A stretch of DNA of 64,000 bases. Origin: Zygaena filipendulae. Taxonomy: Eukaryota > Arthropoda > Insecta > Lepidoptera > Zygaenidae. A model generated the notes under the pieces. The model was not told the DNA's origin. It saw only the letters and a list, made by a program, of their open reading frames with translations, and did not search any database. Every line of letters begins with the position of its first letter. Within the stretch, counting starts at the first letter, position 1. Below, piece after piece: positions 22,101 to 33,100 of the stretch. The DNA is taken from contig OU015649.1 of NCBI GenBank assembly GCA_907165275.2, positions 1,642,001 to 1,706,000 on the forward strand, in the 5' to 3' direction. The position numbers and the translations under genes are program-made.

Positions 22101-24976
22101 TTACTGGTCAAATGCCTGTCCAGTCTATTTTTAACTTGATCTAATGTTTGTGCGTTAATCACTTCAGTGGGGAGCTGGTTTCATGCATTTACCAAATCAC
22201 AGATAATATTATTCGACTAAAAGTATACATTTACTTTAATTTTTATTTGCATGTTGTGACGTATGGTGTCTCCTTGCTTGAATACCAAAGTGACAGTAAA
22301 TGTCAACGTAACAGATGCAATGAAATCAAATTTATACTACTGTACACAACTAAACAGCAGCTAACCAATAAACCACTTACCCATCTGCTGGTTCATTTGA
22401 CCCTGCATAGAGTTAGGGGCCATCTGCCCTCCCATGTTTGGGTTGAGCTGCTGCATCTGGCCCATGCCACTGCCCATCGGTCCCTGCATGCCACTGGCCA
22501 TGGACATCATCTGCGGTTGCATGCCTGGAGCCCCCAGTTGGCTCTGGAGCTGACTCCCCATCGAACCCATACCACCCATCATATTATTCCCCATTTGCCC
22601 TTGATTCGGCACCATACCCATCGGTGCTAACTTATTCTGCAGCTGCATGTTTAACTGCGGTCTCTGGTTCAGGGTTTGCAATAAGTTTGTAGCAGTCTGA
22701 GATTGCTGTCCTTGTGACACGATAGGCTGTTGCCCCATCTGACCCTGCATCCCACCCATGCCAGGATTTGGCCCCATCTGCTGCTGCATCTGTCCTTGGG
22801 GCCCCATGTTCATCATTTGGTTTCTGGTGCCTTGTGAAGCCATGTTTTGAAGTGCATTGATAGGATCTGTCGCCAAGCCCGCCTGATTGTTGGGCCCATG
22901 GGATTGTTGACCCTGATTTTGTACTTGGGCATTTGAATTTTGCTGATTTTGATTCTGCATGTTTGGTGCACCTTGATTCTGTTTCGATTGAGCTACAATC
23001 AGAAATTAAAACTTAAAGTAGTTATAAGAAAAACTGGAAAAGCTCGATTGACGCGCTTGAAACCGCAGGGAACAGCTAGTAGAACATAAAACTAAAAAGT
23101 GACATTAAAACTGGTGAAATTTTTTGTAACTACTCTGCAATTTAATATTGTCAAAAAAACTGACATCATGACGTCAGTACTAATACCATTATAAAATAAT
23201 TGGCATAATAAATGCCTGGGAGCAACAGACCACTGCAGCATTAGTAAGTTAGCAAGTTCAACATAGAAATTAAGCATGTAGGTATGTACAACATGCATAT
23301 AAACTTAATACAGAACCATTTCTGCAGAGCTAGGATGCACAACATGATATGTTTATCGAACGAAAGATAAAATTGTGGACACGACAAATATTTGTGGGCG
23401 TCCAAGCAAAAAAGTGCAGTAGTGGGGTATTGAGTTAAGACTAGATTCGGTTAAACATTTTTTACCACTGGTAGACAAAACAATATATTATGTTGACGAG
23501 AATCGATAGAGTGGCTTGATAAAATTTTATCATGTTGCACATCCTAGCTCCGCTGGTTAGTAATCTGATAGACTCACATATATCACGAAAGTGTAATAAG
23601 AGTTTTGCAATCATGTTCATGTATTCCTCTTTGGTCTTTGCCTTCTGGAACACTTGGCCCTCCATATCGCTGCTGTTGCGACCCACTTGTATACCTGACC
23701 GTTGGATCATGTCTTCTCTGGTGAATCAAATCATTATTATCATTAACTTTTAACTAAACCTAAACTGAATGAATCATTAACCAACTGTTAACTCTTTCAC
23801 CGTCATCACCACAATACAATCTATAAAAGTGGTGCTCCTGCGGCCAGACATTTAATATTAAGTTACTAACAAACCACTGCACTGACTTTTATAATTAAAT
23901 AATAGATATTTTAATTGTTCCCAACACTAGGAGAAATTTTCCCTAAAGCATGTGGTCTTAACTAATTAAGGCTTACAAAAAGTGAGGGTGAAAGGGTTAG
24001 GTACAGAGTTTTAATAATCAAATATTATAAAGTAATAGTTGGAATAATTTAAAAATCTATAAGATTGGATGTAGGGGTAATTTCTGGAATTACTAAAGCA
24101 ATTTAAAAAATTCTTTTTTTGATAAGATGAATGAGCAGTATCACTAAGTTACATTTTTTCCCGCAGGAGTGCTAAAATTCACATGGGTGAAACCGCAGAA
24201 TATAATTCAACGGGTACTACATATATATACCATTGCAAGTTGAAAAACACATCTTTACAGCAGAAGCAATCTAAAGGTTTGAATGCTTGGTGTAAAATGA
24301 TGTCACTTGCATCAATTTACTAATTTGTATCCTCAAAACTAGTTGATATCTAAAATAGTACAGGATACAAAATTACAGGTTAATAACTTATTAAGTAGTT
24401 AGGTACCTATCCATTATTAAAGTAAGGAGGTAGTTATGCGGCAAATAGGTAACAATAACATTCACTTTACAATGCATCACTATTTCAGTAAAAATAACTT
24501 AACTCACGGTGGAATTCACATGAATTTGAAGCTAGAATGTTATAATTTTATTAAATTTATCGCGGAACCATTCAAAATTAAATAACCCTTACTATTAAAA
24601 AAAATGTATTTGCTACGCTTTCACGTCTTAACGCCAACGGCTCAACCGATTAGCATGAAATTTTGTATGTACGTTTTCAGGAGTACAGGAAAGAGCTTAG
24701 AGTACTTTTTATCCCAGAATTCCTAAGGGAAATTAACACGGGTGAAACCGCTGGGGTGAAGAATGCGCCTATTGTGTTAGAAACAAATAGGTAACCCTAA
24801 ATAAGGGGTAAAACACATTAGAATACATACAAATGCATAATTCAACAGCAAAATCATATAAATGTTATTTTATTATTATTTTTTACATACATTCTAGCCA
24901 CCATGCCTTGGCGATAGTTTTGCGACCTCCAGTTGTCGTCCGAGGGCATTGCGTTGAACTGTTTTATGTTATCCAT
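16122..24976 (-). CDS. MED15: Mediator complex subunit 15 (MED15/ARC105), complete
   Basis: Seen: eleven coding exons on the minus strand: 24976-24891, 23717-23578, 22992-22381, 21812-21615, 20948-20828, 20290-20091, 19604-19444, 18626-18505, 17601-17487, 17148-16916 and 16236-16122. The 2103 nt give 700 residues and all phases close. Residues about 15-70 form a KIX domain ([18 protein letters not shown], then [23 protein letters not shown]). Next comes a Gln/Met/Asn-rich region with DPINALQNM, a Ser/Pro/Gly section with a ten-Gly tract, and the conserved C-terminal MED15 domain ([55 protein letters not shown]). Known: MED15 is a Mediator tail subunit whose KIX domain binds activators. The start is the first ATG before the KIX domain. 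The exon 6 donor GTCAGT is weak but required by phase. Introns hold three copies of one MITE and several Helitron-like elements. Confidence 0.95.
16340..16905 (+). repeat. AT-rich minisatellite in MED15 intron 10
   Basis: About 15 imperfect units of TTTATAATATAAGTAAGATATAG (21-23 bp). The array is interrupted by the Helitron-like copy at 16656-16869 and continues to about 16900, close to exon 10 (16916). Confidence 0.85.
16656..16869 (+). mobile_element. Helitron-like element inserted in a minisatellite
   Basis: Complete-looking: CCTAATAATATTATAAATGT start, AAAACGGCAGAACGGATTTG, GAAACCGCGGGGCACAGCTA then GT. The 16340-16655 array resumes after it. Confidence 0.8.
17183..17480 (-). mobile_element. 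MITE A copy filling MED15 intron 9
   Basis: Same structure as 1265-1570, inverted. It has two GTGACGTCAC palindromes (about 17290 and 17335). It makes up nearly all of the 338-nt intron between exons 17601-17487 and 17148-16916. Confidence 0.85.
17720..17960 (-). mobile_element. MITE A copy in MED15 intron 8, one end degraded
   Basis: Left end GGCCGTCTTGTAAATCAATA, inner GTGTGACGTCACGCC, then GCAAAAAATACGT near 17940, after which similarity fades. Confidence 0.75.
18036..18228 (-). mobile_element. Helitron-like element in MED15 intron 8
   Basis: Begins ACTAGCTGTCCCCCGCG. It is the reverse complement of the 48-235 type and ends TGATTTATATATATTAAGA. Confidence 0.75.
18240..18459 (+). mobile_element. 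Helitron-like element in MED15 intron 8
   Basis: TTTGTTTGTAATGGACAAAC, CGAAATTAACGCGAGCGAAA, GCGCGGGAGTCACTAGT. Confidence 0.65.
18680..18830 (-). repeat. Dispersed repeat in MED15 intron 7
   Basis: CTAAGTCCATACGGCCAATT, AAAGGCATTGGTGATATGC and GGCAGCAACTCTTCACAGTT are complementary to 29120-29290. Confidence 0.7.
19262..19412 (+). mobile_element. MITE B fragment in MED15 intron 7
   Basis: GGCTCTTATTCAGTATGACC, ATTCCTTGCCCATAACGCGC, then AAACGTTGTAAATGTATTTT. It ends about 30 nt from MED15 exon 7 (19444). Confidence 0.75.
19635..19893 (+). mobile_element. MITE A copy in MED15 intron 6
   Basis: Left end TTCGTCAGTTACG with AGACACGTATTTTTTGC, inner GTGTGACGTCACACGG, right end CTACAAGATGGACTAAAAA. 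Confidence 0.8.
20333..20515 (-). mobile_element. Helitron-like element in MED15 intron 5
   Basis: GAGATACCGCGGGAATTCCG, ATCGGTCCAGCCGTTTCAGA; the complement of the 3640 type. Confidence 0.65.
20600..20784 (+). mobile_element. Helitron-like element in MED15 intron 5
   Basis: ATTATAAATGCTAATGTGAG, TTGTTACGCTTTCACGAC, GGGCGAAACCGCGGGAAACA, GCTAGT. It ends 43 nt from exon 5. Confidence 0.7.
21068..21250 (+). mobile_element. Helitron-like element, 3' end lost, MED15 intron 4
   Basis: TTATATTATAAATGCGAAAG, GTTACGTTTTCACGGC, CGTTGTCAGGGGTACAGAGA, then AACTACATTAAATTTTGCAT in place of the CTAGT end. Confidence 0.65.
24600..24760 (+). mobile_element. Helitron-like fragment in MED15 intron 1
   Basis: GCTACGCTTTCACGTCTTAA, CAACGGCTCAACCGATTAGC, AACACGGGTGAAACCGCTGG. 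Confidence 0.65.
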
Positions 24977-25639
24977 AACTATTTTAATACACAATTCACC
25001 AGTATGCACAAAAATAAACTATTAAACTAACGTAGTAGTTATTATATGGTTATTTATTAAATGGTTAGATGGTTAAATTCCAGCCACAAATGAACACAGA
25101 CGAATAATGAGAACATGCAAATGAACTACTAGTACTAGACTTATGTCCCACAAATTAATAAGACTTATGGTTATGTCCAGAGAGAAGGTAATCACTACGT
25201 TTTAGTAAACACCACGTTCTTATGTCATAAGATTTTTTTTTATTTTTTGTTATGGCATCGCGCGGTTTGCGCATTTTGCCAGTTTCAAGGTAGGGAAACC
25301 AGCACAAAAAACTCCCAAGCAGTGTTGCCTACCCTCAAAAATATTTACCCCTAAAAGTTAGGTCAAAATACAATAAGATTATTAAAAAAAAGCTTTATAG
25401 TTAATAGTAGCGCTAAGATTTATGCCTAGTTTCGTAACCATTAAGGTGAAATTATTTCTATTAAAAAAGAAAACAATTTAATCAAAAAAAATTTAAATTA
25501 AAAAAAAATATTCTCTAGGTTTTTTTTTCGATCAATCTTTTTTTCGTAATTAAAAATGAAGATTTATTATCAAAATGCAAATTATGAAATTCTTAATTTT
25601 TCGAAATTACGGCTTTCCTATTGATCGTAGTAAAAGTAT

Positions 25640-25870
25640 CGATCGTAGTAAACCTTATAACGCTCGGTTGGAAGTTGCATATAACGACCAACTCCCGACG
25701 AACGCCCTATTTTAGCTTACCTATTTCACTGTTTCCGCACACTGTTCGTCACTAATGAATCACTATAATGCAAATTTCACCACACTCACATAATATTAAT
25801 AACGATAAAGTAAAACAAAAAATAAAACTGACGTCCATTTCTGCTCAAATCCCGCCAAAAGTTCTAAGTA
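25640..25870 (-). repeat. Inverted repeat arm (partner 28915-29115)
   Basis: AACGCCCTATTTTAGC, TTCACTGTTTCCGCACACTG and AACTGACGTCCATTTCTGC are complementary to sequence at 28915-29090. Confidence 0.75.
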
Positions 25871-25879
25871 TAGACAACG

Positions 25880-26560
25880 TAACCACAGTCGCGTCCCGCC
25901 CGCTGGTGTCTGCCCACTAGGGTTTTTCTGCTCACGAAGAGCTGGTGGCGGGAGTCGACTTAGCCCATCTACCCCCTCCACATTTAACTTGTCACCGACT
26001 TCATACCGATCAGTGGCAGCACAAACCAATAATAATGTTACGAGTGTTTTTGTCGGTATTTAGTTATTTTTAGCTTCTTATTTTTAGCTTTTTAGTTTTG
26101 TGTTTTTGGAAGTTGGTTTTAATTTTTTTGTTAAAATTTTGTTTATTTCGCGCTTTTAAGTGACTTAGTTCGTAATTTCTCTAAGTCACGATAGCCTAAT
26201 GTCAACTGCCCATCACCTTTTACAAAATATTGCTTTTTCCGACGCAGGAACCTTAATTGTTGAGGAGTTCTCCTTGTACATCACCATCAGTTCCACTTCA
26301 CCATTTATACATTATGACGAGCATAAATTGTTTAGAAACCATATTAAAGTTATCGAATCGGAACCCGTGAAATAACTATTATTGAGTAGTTCCGATGGTT
26401 TTCATCATCAGTTCTACTTCTTCAAATTTTGCTTTTCAAAAGCAAATGAAAGTTTTACTATAAAAAATACCCAAATCGCTATAGGTGTGCCTTGATTTCT
26501 CTTGATTTCTCAAAGATCCCATCATCAGAAATCCCGACTTGGTGGCAATGGGATCTAATT
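25880..26560 (+). repeat. Second copy of the 8930-10095 repeat family
   Basis: Collinear with 8930-9640: ACTTAGCCCAT, TTTAGTTTTGTGTTTTTGGA, GAGTAGTTCCGATG and AAATTTTGCTTT occur in the same order. It lies between MED15 and SLC7A6OS inside a cluster of nested repeats. Confidence 0.75.
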
Positions 26561-28354
26561 GATTAGATCAACAAATAAACATGATTGGCTAGATTGCTTT
26601 ACTTTAGGTCCTATATTTTTGTACCTCTATTTTTCTTGGAAAAATATAAGAAATAAAAAATTGAAAAAAATATTACATATAAGTCAAAAAATCCCTAAAA
26701 ATACCTCTAAAAATATAATAATCCTAAAAAACCCCATCGCATTCATTTTCCCCCTAAATCTGGGGGGAAAACCCTTAAGTTGGCAACACTGCACCCAAGT
26801 CCAAACTCCCAAGTCTCAATGTGGTCAAAATATTACAATACCCCAAAGAGTGAAGTAATATTATGGTTTACCCCTTTCGGGGAAGACAAAAGGAAACTTA
26901 GTCCATATAGCCAATTCGGTGGTATTATTTCTTCTTCTGAAATCAAAATACCTACCGTGGTAGGGAAACGATACTAAGTATCGTTTTATCTCTACCACGG
27001 TACCTATTTTCCTATTTATTTTCCAACCGCCAACGCTAACAAAATATCGCGGTTCCCAACTTAAAGATTTCCCCCTAAAGAAGGATGGCCAGATCGGACT
27101 CGATACGAAACAATGGTGTCCATATATGATATATATATGAAAAAAATCCTTATTTTTTAAGATTTTAAAAAACACAAAAAATATCTCTATAAGTAGCCAC
27201 AAAAAAAAGATATTAATTTATTTTTCTTTTTGTAACTTCTACGACATCATGTATGTGGTTTCAGAACGCACCTATTGACGATTCATTTCGCGTATGACAT
27301 GACTTAGTATTCAAAGACTATAATTATTCACGTTTTTCTTAATAGTTTTACTAGATAATTATGTAGGCATCAAATCAACAACTGTGTGTGCGTTCTTGTC
27401 ATAAAAAAAATTATTTAGGTTCATAGTAAGTATAAGCATTTTGTTCAATTGCGTACATCGGAACGTCATTTGTCTTTGACAAGTTACTAAATCTGTGGTC
27501 ATCGAACCGCGCCAGTGATTGTCATTAATCATTAATATTTGATTTGATTGGCAATTGACATGACACCCGGCAATCACGCATTTTAATCGCTTTACTTGTT
27601 GTTCTATTTTGAATTTCCTTTGTCGTTTTTACCTAGGCATTTTTTACGGACTGATAACTACCACTTGTGACTACATTATTTCTATGCTAACTACACTTTT
27701 AGTTCGGGTAAAATGTAGTTGTTGATTCTAACCTCAAATGTATTGTGGTTTTTACGATGTTATTTTAAAAAATTGTGACTATTTAGATATGATTTTTAAA
27801 CGGGATGGTATTTACAACATAAAAACAAATCAATCTAACTATAGTTTATTTTGGGACATGAAAAATAAAAGTCAAGTCCAGCTCCTATAGAAATTTTGCC
27901 ATTGTTCTTTAGTGGGTAAATGAATGCAGTAAGATTTTTTAGGGGGATCATATTTTTAGGGGTATTGTAAGGGGTTTTCCTTATTTTTTCCAATTTTTAT
28001 TTATTATTTTGTTGTTACTAATTATTATTAATTTATTAGAAGGGGCCAGGATTTATATAAAAAACAATTATTAATAATGTCGAATATTTCATATTAAATA
28101 TTGATCTTAAAAATAAATCTATAGAAATTTTCATCAAATTCTTCTTTTTCATGAAACCAATATTTTCGCCCTAATAATTTTGAAACTAGGGCAAAAATTT
28201 TGATGCCATTTATTTTTCAAAATTTTTTTGTTATATTATTTTATATAGAGGGATTTAGGGGTTTTGACTTTAAGGGGTAAATATTTTTGGGAGCTGGTAA
28301 CACTGAACTAGATTCCCGTCAGATTCCCAGATTCCCGTCGGCTGTGAGCCGTAG

Positions 28355-28911
28355 CCCTGGTATAAAGAAACAAAAATATTCCATGATAGAAAAATGATTA
28401 CCATAATCAATCGTCTCAGATTTGGACACTGCCAAACTCCATCACACCTTTATAGATTAAAGATCGCTCCAAATGAAAACTGTTCCCATTGTGGCTCGGA
28501 AAAAGCAGATATAGTCCATTATGTAGAAAACTGTTACAAATTACAAATTCTCCGCACAAAGGCTTTTGTTGCATAACGACATCAACGACATTTTAAGCGT
28601 CAAAGTCAAGAACATCTTCATCAAATTGCCACTAGTGATGTTCCCCGCCGTACCCAAGAAATACTAGGCGAAAAAAGACTCTTCACGGTGTTGTATAAAT
28701 TCATTAAAAACACATTAGAAAAACTTTGATTTGTGAAAAGTAGACTAAGCTCAAAATAACTAGATTTATGTCTAAAGACTCTAAAGAGTATAAAGTGTGT
28801 TTAGTTAGTGTATATACTTTTACTTACTTTTAAATATTGTAATAGAATGTAAGCTATGGCTAAAGGCCTAGTTGCCAAGCCTTAATAAATTAAAAAAAAA
28901 AAAAAAAAAAC
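28355..28911 (+). mobile_element. 5'-truncated LINE 3' end with poly(A)
   Basis: The frame from about 28355 reads PWYKETKIFHDRKMITIINR then LRFGHCQTPSHLYRLKIAP and CSHCGSEKADIVHYVENC, the RNase H/zinc-knuckle end of a LINE ORF2. After a frameshift come a 3' UTR and an A-run of 19 or so at 28893-28911. Confidence 0.8.
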
Positions 28912-29310
28912 CGTCCCGGACTTTTGGCGGATTTCTAGCAGAGTGGACGTCAGTTTTATTTCTTTGTTTTGCAAATTAGTTTATCGTGATTAATATTGTG
29001 TGAATATGGTAGATTTTGCATAATAGTGATCCATTAGTGATGAACAGTGTGCGGAAACAGTGAAATAAGATGAAATAGGGCGTTCATCGGGAGGTTTCCA
29101 TTTTACTATACAACTTCCCACAGAGCGTCTTATTAAGGTCCAACTGTAAAGATTTGCTGCCAAAAGTTCCGGTAAAGCATCGATATGCATCTCACCAATG
29201 CATTTCGATGTAAATAACTTCAGAAGAAGAAAAATACTAATGAATTGGCTATATGGACTAAGTTTCCTTCTGCCTTCCCCGAGAGGGGTAAACTTCACCA
29301 AACAAAAAAA
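28912..29310 (+). repeat. Inverted repeat arm plus shared repeat tail
   Basis: GTGGACGTCAGTTTTATTTC, CAGTGTGCGGAAACAGTGAA and GGGCGTTCAT pair with 25640-25870. The end (ATGCATTTCGATGTAAATAA, GGCTATATGGACTAAGTTTC) recurs inverted at 18680-18830 and 26866-26950. Confidence 0.7.
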
Positions 29311-29341
29311 AAAATATCCCGGCCCGTCACAAATGTCCATG

Positions 29342-29810
29342 TGTGCGTTCCGTGGATTTGGGCGCAGTTGTTCGGTTAAAATTTCACTCGTTTGAGTTGC
29401 AACCAAGCCACAGAACGATCGAGTTGTTTTTATAACCTCAAAATATTTGAAATTTCAGGCGCCATTTGTTTTCTCTCAACTCACATTGCAAATAAGACTA
29501 TTTTACATCCAATTATAAACTTTTTGTGACTACGACACCTCCCTTTTGTTCGTAAGAATTCCGATTAATTTCTTTTTCAACGAATCCGGTTTTTGGCGCA
29601 AACTTTGACACTTCTTAAACAATACATAGCTGTCAGAGTGAAAATTAATCTGCTTCGGAGATGGTTATTTGGTTGCTGCACTCCGAGCCACGGAACGGGT
29701 GAAACTACGCTCTGACAATTGTCAGAGTAAAATTTCACCAAGCCACAGAACGGGTTCAGAGCGCGCTCGAGCGCGTTCGAGTGCATTCGTGCGAAGCCAC
29801 GGAACGCACA
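29342..29810. mobile_element. MITE C, copy 1, 14-bp perfect TIRs
   Basis: Starts TGTGCGTTCCGTGG and ends with its exact complement. CCATG on both sides (29337-29341, 29811-29815) may be a 5-bp target duplication. Internal CCACRGAACG motifs recur near the ends. No coding capacity. Confidence 0.85.
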
Positions 29811-30186
29811 CCATGTCTAGTTGGTTTGTGCATATGTCTAGTTAATTTGTGGTCCCGTCCCCTTTGACATGCAGTATCTCTAGTAGTAGTCACTGTCAGA
29901 GAGAAGGTCTGTAGTAGTCTCAGAACAATAATATTTAAGTCAAGTTTAATAATTAAATGCGAGTTAATTGCCTGTTAATTTGTGCTCTATTGTATTATCT
30001 ATGTTTGTGCCCGTCACCAAGTCTTATTAATTTGTGCCCGTCACACGGTCACAGAGTACTAATTGATTCCCGTGGGCCGTTTGTATTTTGCAAGATTTTT
30101 TAATTTGTACAGAAATACAATCTATTACATCCTCAGACGAAATTATTTCGTCTGAGATTACATCCAAATCTATTGTTGGTATAAAT

Positions 30187-33100
30187 ATGGCTTCGCCTAC
30201 AATTCTAAGAGTAAAACGCAAACGTGAAGAAAATCCACAGGAAGCGTTGGTGCTTATGTGTAAACGAATAAAAACCGACATTGTAAATGTGGATGCACCA
30301 AATGTTTTCGTTTTCCAAGGCACAGTCGGCGATCAGGTGAGTTATTTATTTTCTGTAAGCTATTCCTTCAGAAATGATCCCGCGTCATTTCCGAAGGAAT
30401 AGCTCCATTAGTTCTATTAAAAGTTTCGTATAAATCTGCCCAGTCATTTCTGTGTGGGAGTAACAAGTATACACACACAAACTTTTCCATTTAGCATTAG
30501 CATAGTATCTTTAAACATGTGAAATATACATATGTCGCAAAAAGGAGAGTAACATAAGTATCCGAATACCCCACTTCTGATGTAGGAAATAATGATAGGA
30601 ACACAGGACTATAATAAGCAATTGCACCAATATAGTTATAGATAATACAGCATACCAGATATCCGTAGGGAACACGGAGCAGTGCCTGGGACTTGCGACC
30701 CAGGTGTAGGTTTAATGGGGCCCCTTTACAATGCATGAACGCTCACCTCCACTGCCCGTGCTCCCGACTTAAGCAAACCTCTGGAAAGTATTAGATGACA
30801 CAGCACACGTAATCACTATAGCCACTTTAGATTGATACGACACTGATACGACACTATAACTGCACTGCACCGAACACAAAGTAACAATGAACCGTGGCTT
30901 ACGCATACCCGCGTTTTATATCAAGTTCTAACAAAGACGAGTCGGGCAATGGAGTGGAGCGGGGGAACGAACGAGTTATATACAACATACGTCGGCGGGA
31001 AACGTTATTGATAACGAAACTACCCTCACCCCGACACATACATTTCACTTTAATTTGTCCTATGTCACCTCAGCAATGTGCGAGTAGTTCTCAAATGTTG
31101 TGCTTTGTAAGGGACAAGGGTATGTTTATGCTCACTCAACATTTAGTTGAAGCAACCAATTGTTGTAAGCAACAATCTTCACCAATGTTGTATGGTCAAC
31201 AATGATCAACATCTGTTGAAGCAACAGATTTGACAGTGTAATTTTACATACAGGTGCGTTTATGCTCATTCAACAAAAAGCAATTTCTGCGGACTTAAGC
31301 GGTAATTCTGAATCTCCAAAACAGTTGAACCTACTTTGACGGCTTCCACTGCTTATTAGCTGATGTTATAAGGAGTAAATTAGGCTACTTTGGAGTTCCT
31401 GCAGGAATTTCGAAACTCACGCGGGTGAAACTGCTAAGCACACAGGATAATATTATATTTTAGAATTTTCTGCACCTCATTGACATAGAATTATGCTATC
31501 TTCAAATTGAGCTGTAATTAAATTTTGAGAGATATTTAATTTTCCCCTTTTAAAAAAAGCTGACAGACAGGTTGTAATGTCGAACTGACTCGTTACTTCG
31601 TGTATCGTCACAGTGACTACCTTGCAACTAATCACAGTGAGTTTCTTGTTTTTTCATCAATTATCATAAATTTTTGTTTATTTACAGGAGTTATCAGAGT
31701 TAAGTAAAGTGATACCAGAATCTACACATGACAGAAGAAACAAAACTGAAACAATTAGAACACTAGATAATTTAAGGAAAAAAGTCAAGGAACAAACACA
31801 AAAGGCATCATCACTGAATAGATATGAAGTTGTGAATTGTCATAGGGGATTAGAAAACCAAGAAACTAGCAAACACATCAACCTGGTGGATCTGCAGCAA
31901 TCTGATGATAATACAGACAAAACAACAGTTTATGAATATGACATATACACATCAATAGCAAAAGATTTCAGCTTGTCTGAAGTGGATGACAATATTCGGT
32001 TAGTATAAAAATTAATAAATGCAATATTACAAATGAATGAATGAATGAAATAAAACTATAACAATTTTAACAAATCATATTATCAAACTTGTAAAATAAT
32101 AAGTTAAGGTATTAATTTTTGACGATAATAGGGTATTTGCATGTAATTTATTATAAGAAATTGTGTCAATATTTCAAAAATAGAGCCCAAGAAAAGCTTA
32201 ATCGTGAAAGAATTACTAAAAAGTTATCAAGAGTACTTTTTCTGAAGTTTTTTACTTTAAAATGCAATGGTAAGATGCATTCCGACTGTTAACTGGAACT
32301 TTTGAAAGTAACTCTACACAGTTGAACCTTGTGTGCGTTCCGTGGGTTTGGGCGTAGTTGTTCGGTTAAAATTTAACTCGTTTGAGTTGCAACCAAGCCA
32401 CAAAACGACAGAGTTGTTTTTATAACCTCAAAGTATTTGAAATTTCAGGCGCCACTGGTTTACTCTCAACTCACATTGCGAGTAAGACTGTTTTACATCC
32501 AATTATAAACTTTTTGTTACTACGACACCTCCCCTTTGTAAGAATTCCGATGATTTTCTTTTTCGACGAATTCGGCTTTTGGCGCAAAATTTTACACTTC
32601 TTAAACAATACATAGCTGTCAGAGTGAAAATTAACTTGCTTCGGAGATGGTTGTTTGGTTGCTGCACTCTGAGTATGGAGGGTAGGAGCTATGGAACGGG
32701 TGAAACTACGCTCTGACCGCTATCACAGTTCACCAAGCCAAGAAACGGGTATAGAGTGCGCTCGAGTGTGTTCGAGTGCACTCTTGCGAATCCACGGAAC
32801 GCGCCACTTAATTTTACTTTTGGATATTGAAATTACATTACTGTCAGTGTCACATGACCCTGTCAAAACGACAGTGACATCTCTATCTCAGATTAATAAG
32901 GCGTAATTTGAATCTTTGGTACCAAATAAACCCTCAGAACAATAACAGTTTATTCTTCTGAGAATAAACCGCTATTCTACTTCTTCTTCTTCTTTTAAAA
33001 TATGGCTTCCACTATGTTCACTCACAGTGACTCCGCCAATGTCACATAGCTATTCTATCTAGTGACATCATTCTGCGTTTTGGTGGTAAGGTCAAAAGTA

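Noticed and set aside
22148..22630. 160-codon plus-strand frame
   Set aside because: It is the reverse of the Gln/Met-rich MED15 exon 3 plus intron.
30088..30186. Upstream in-frame extension of SLC7A6OS
   Set aside because: Family proteins begin at the segment starting with the Met at 30187. The upstream part holds a DNA palindrome rather than conserved protein.
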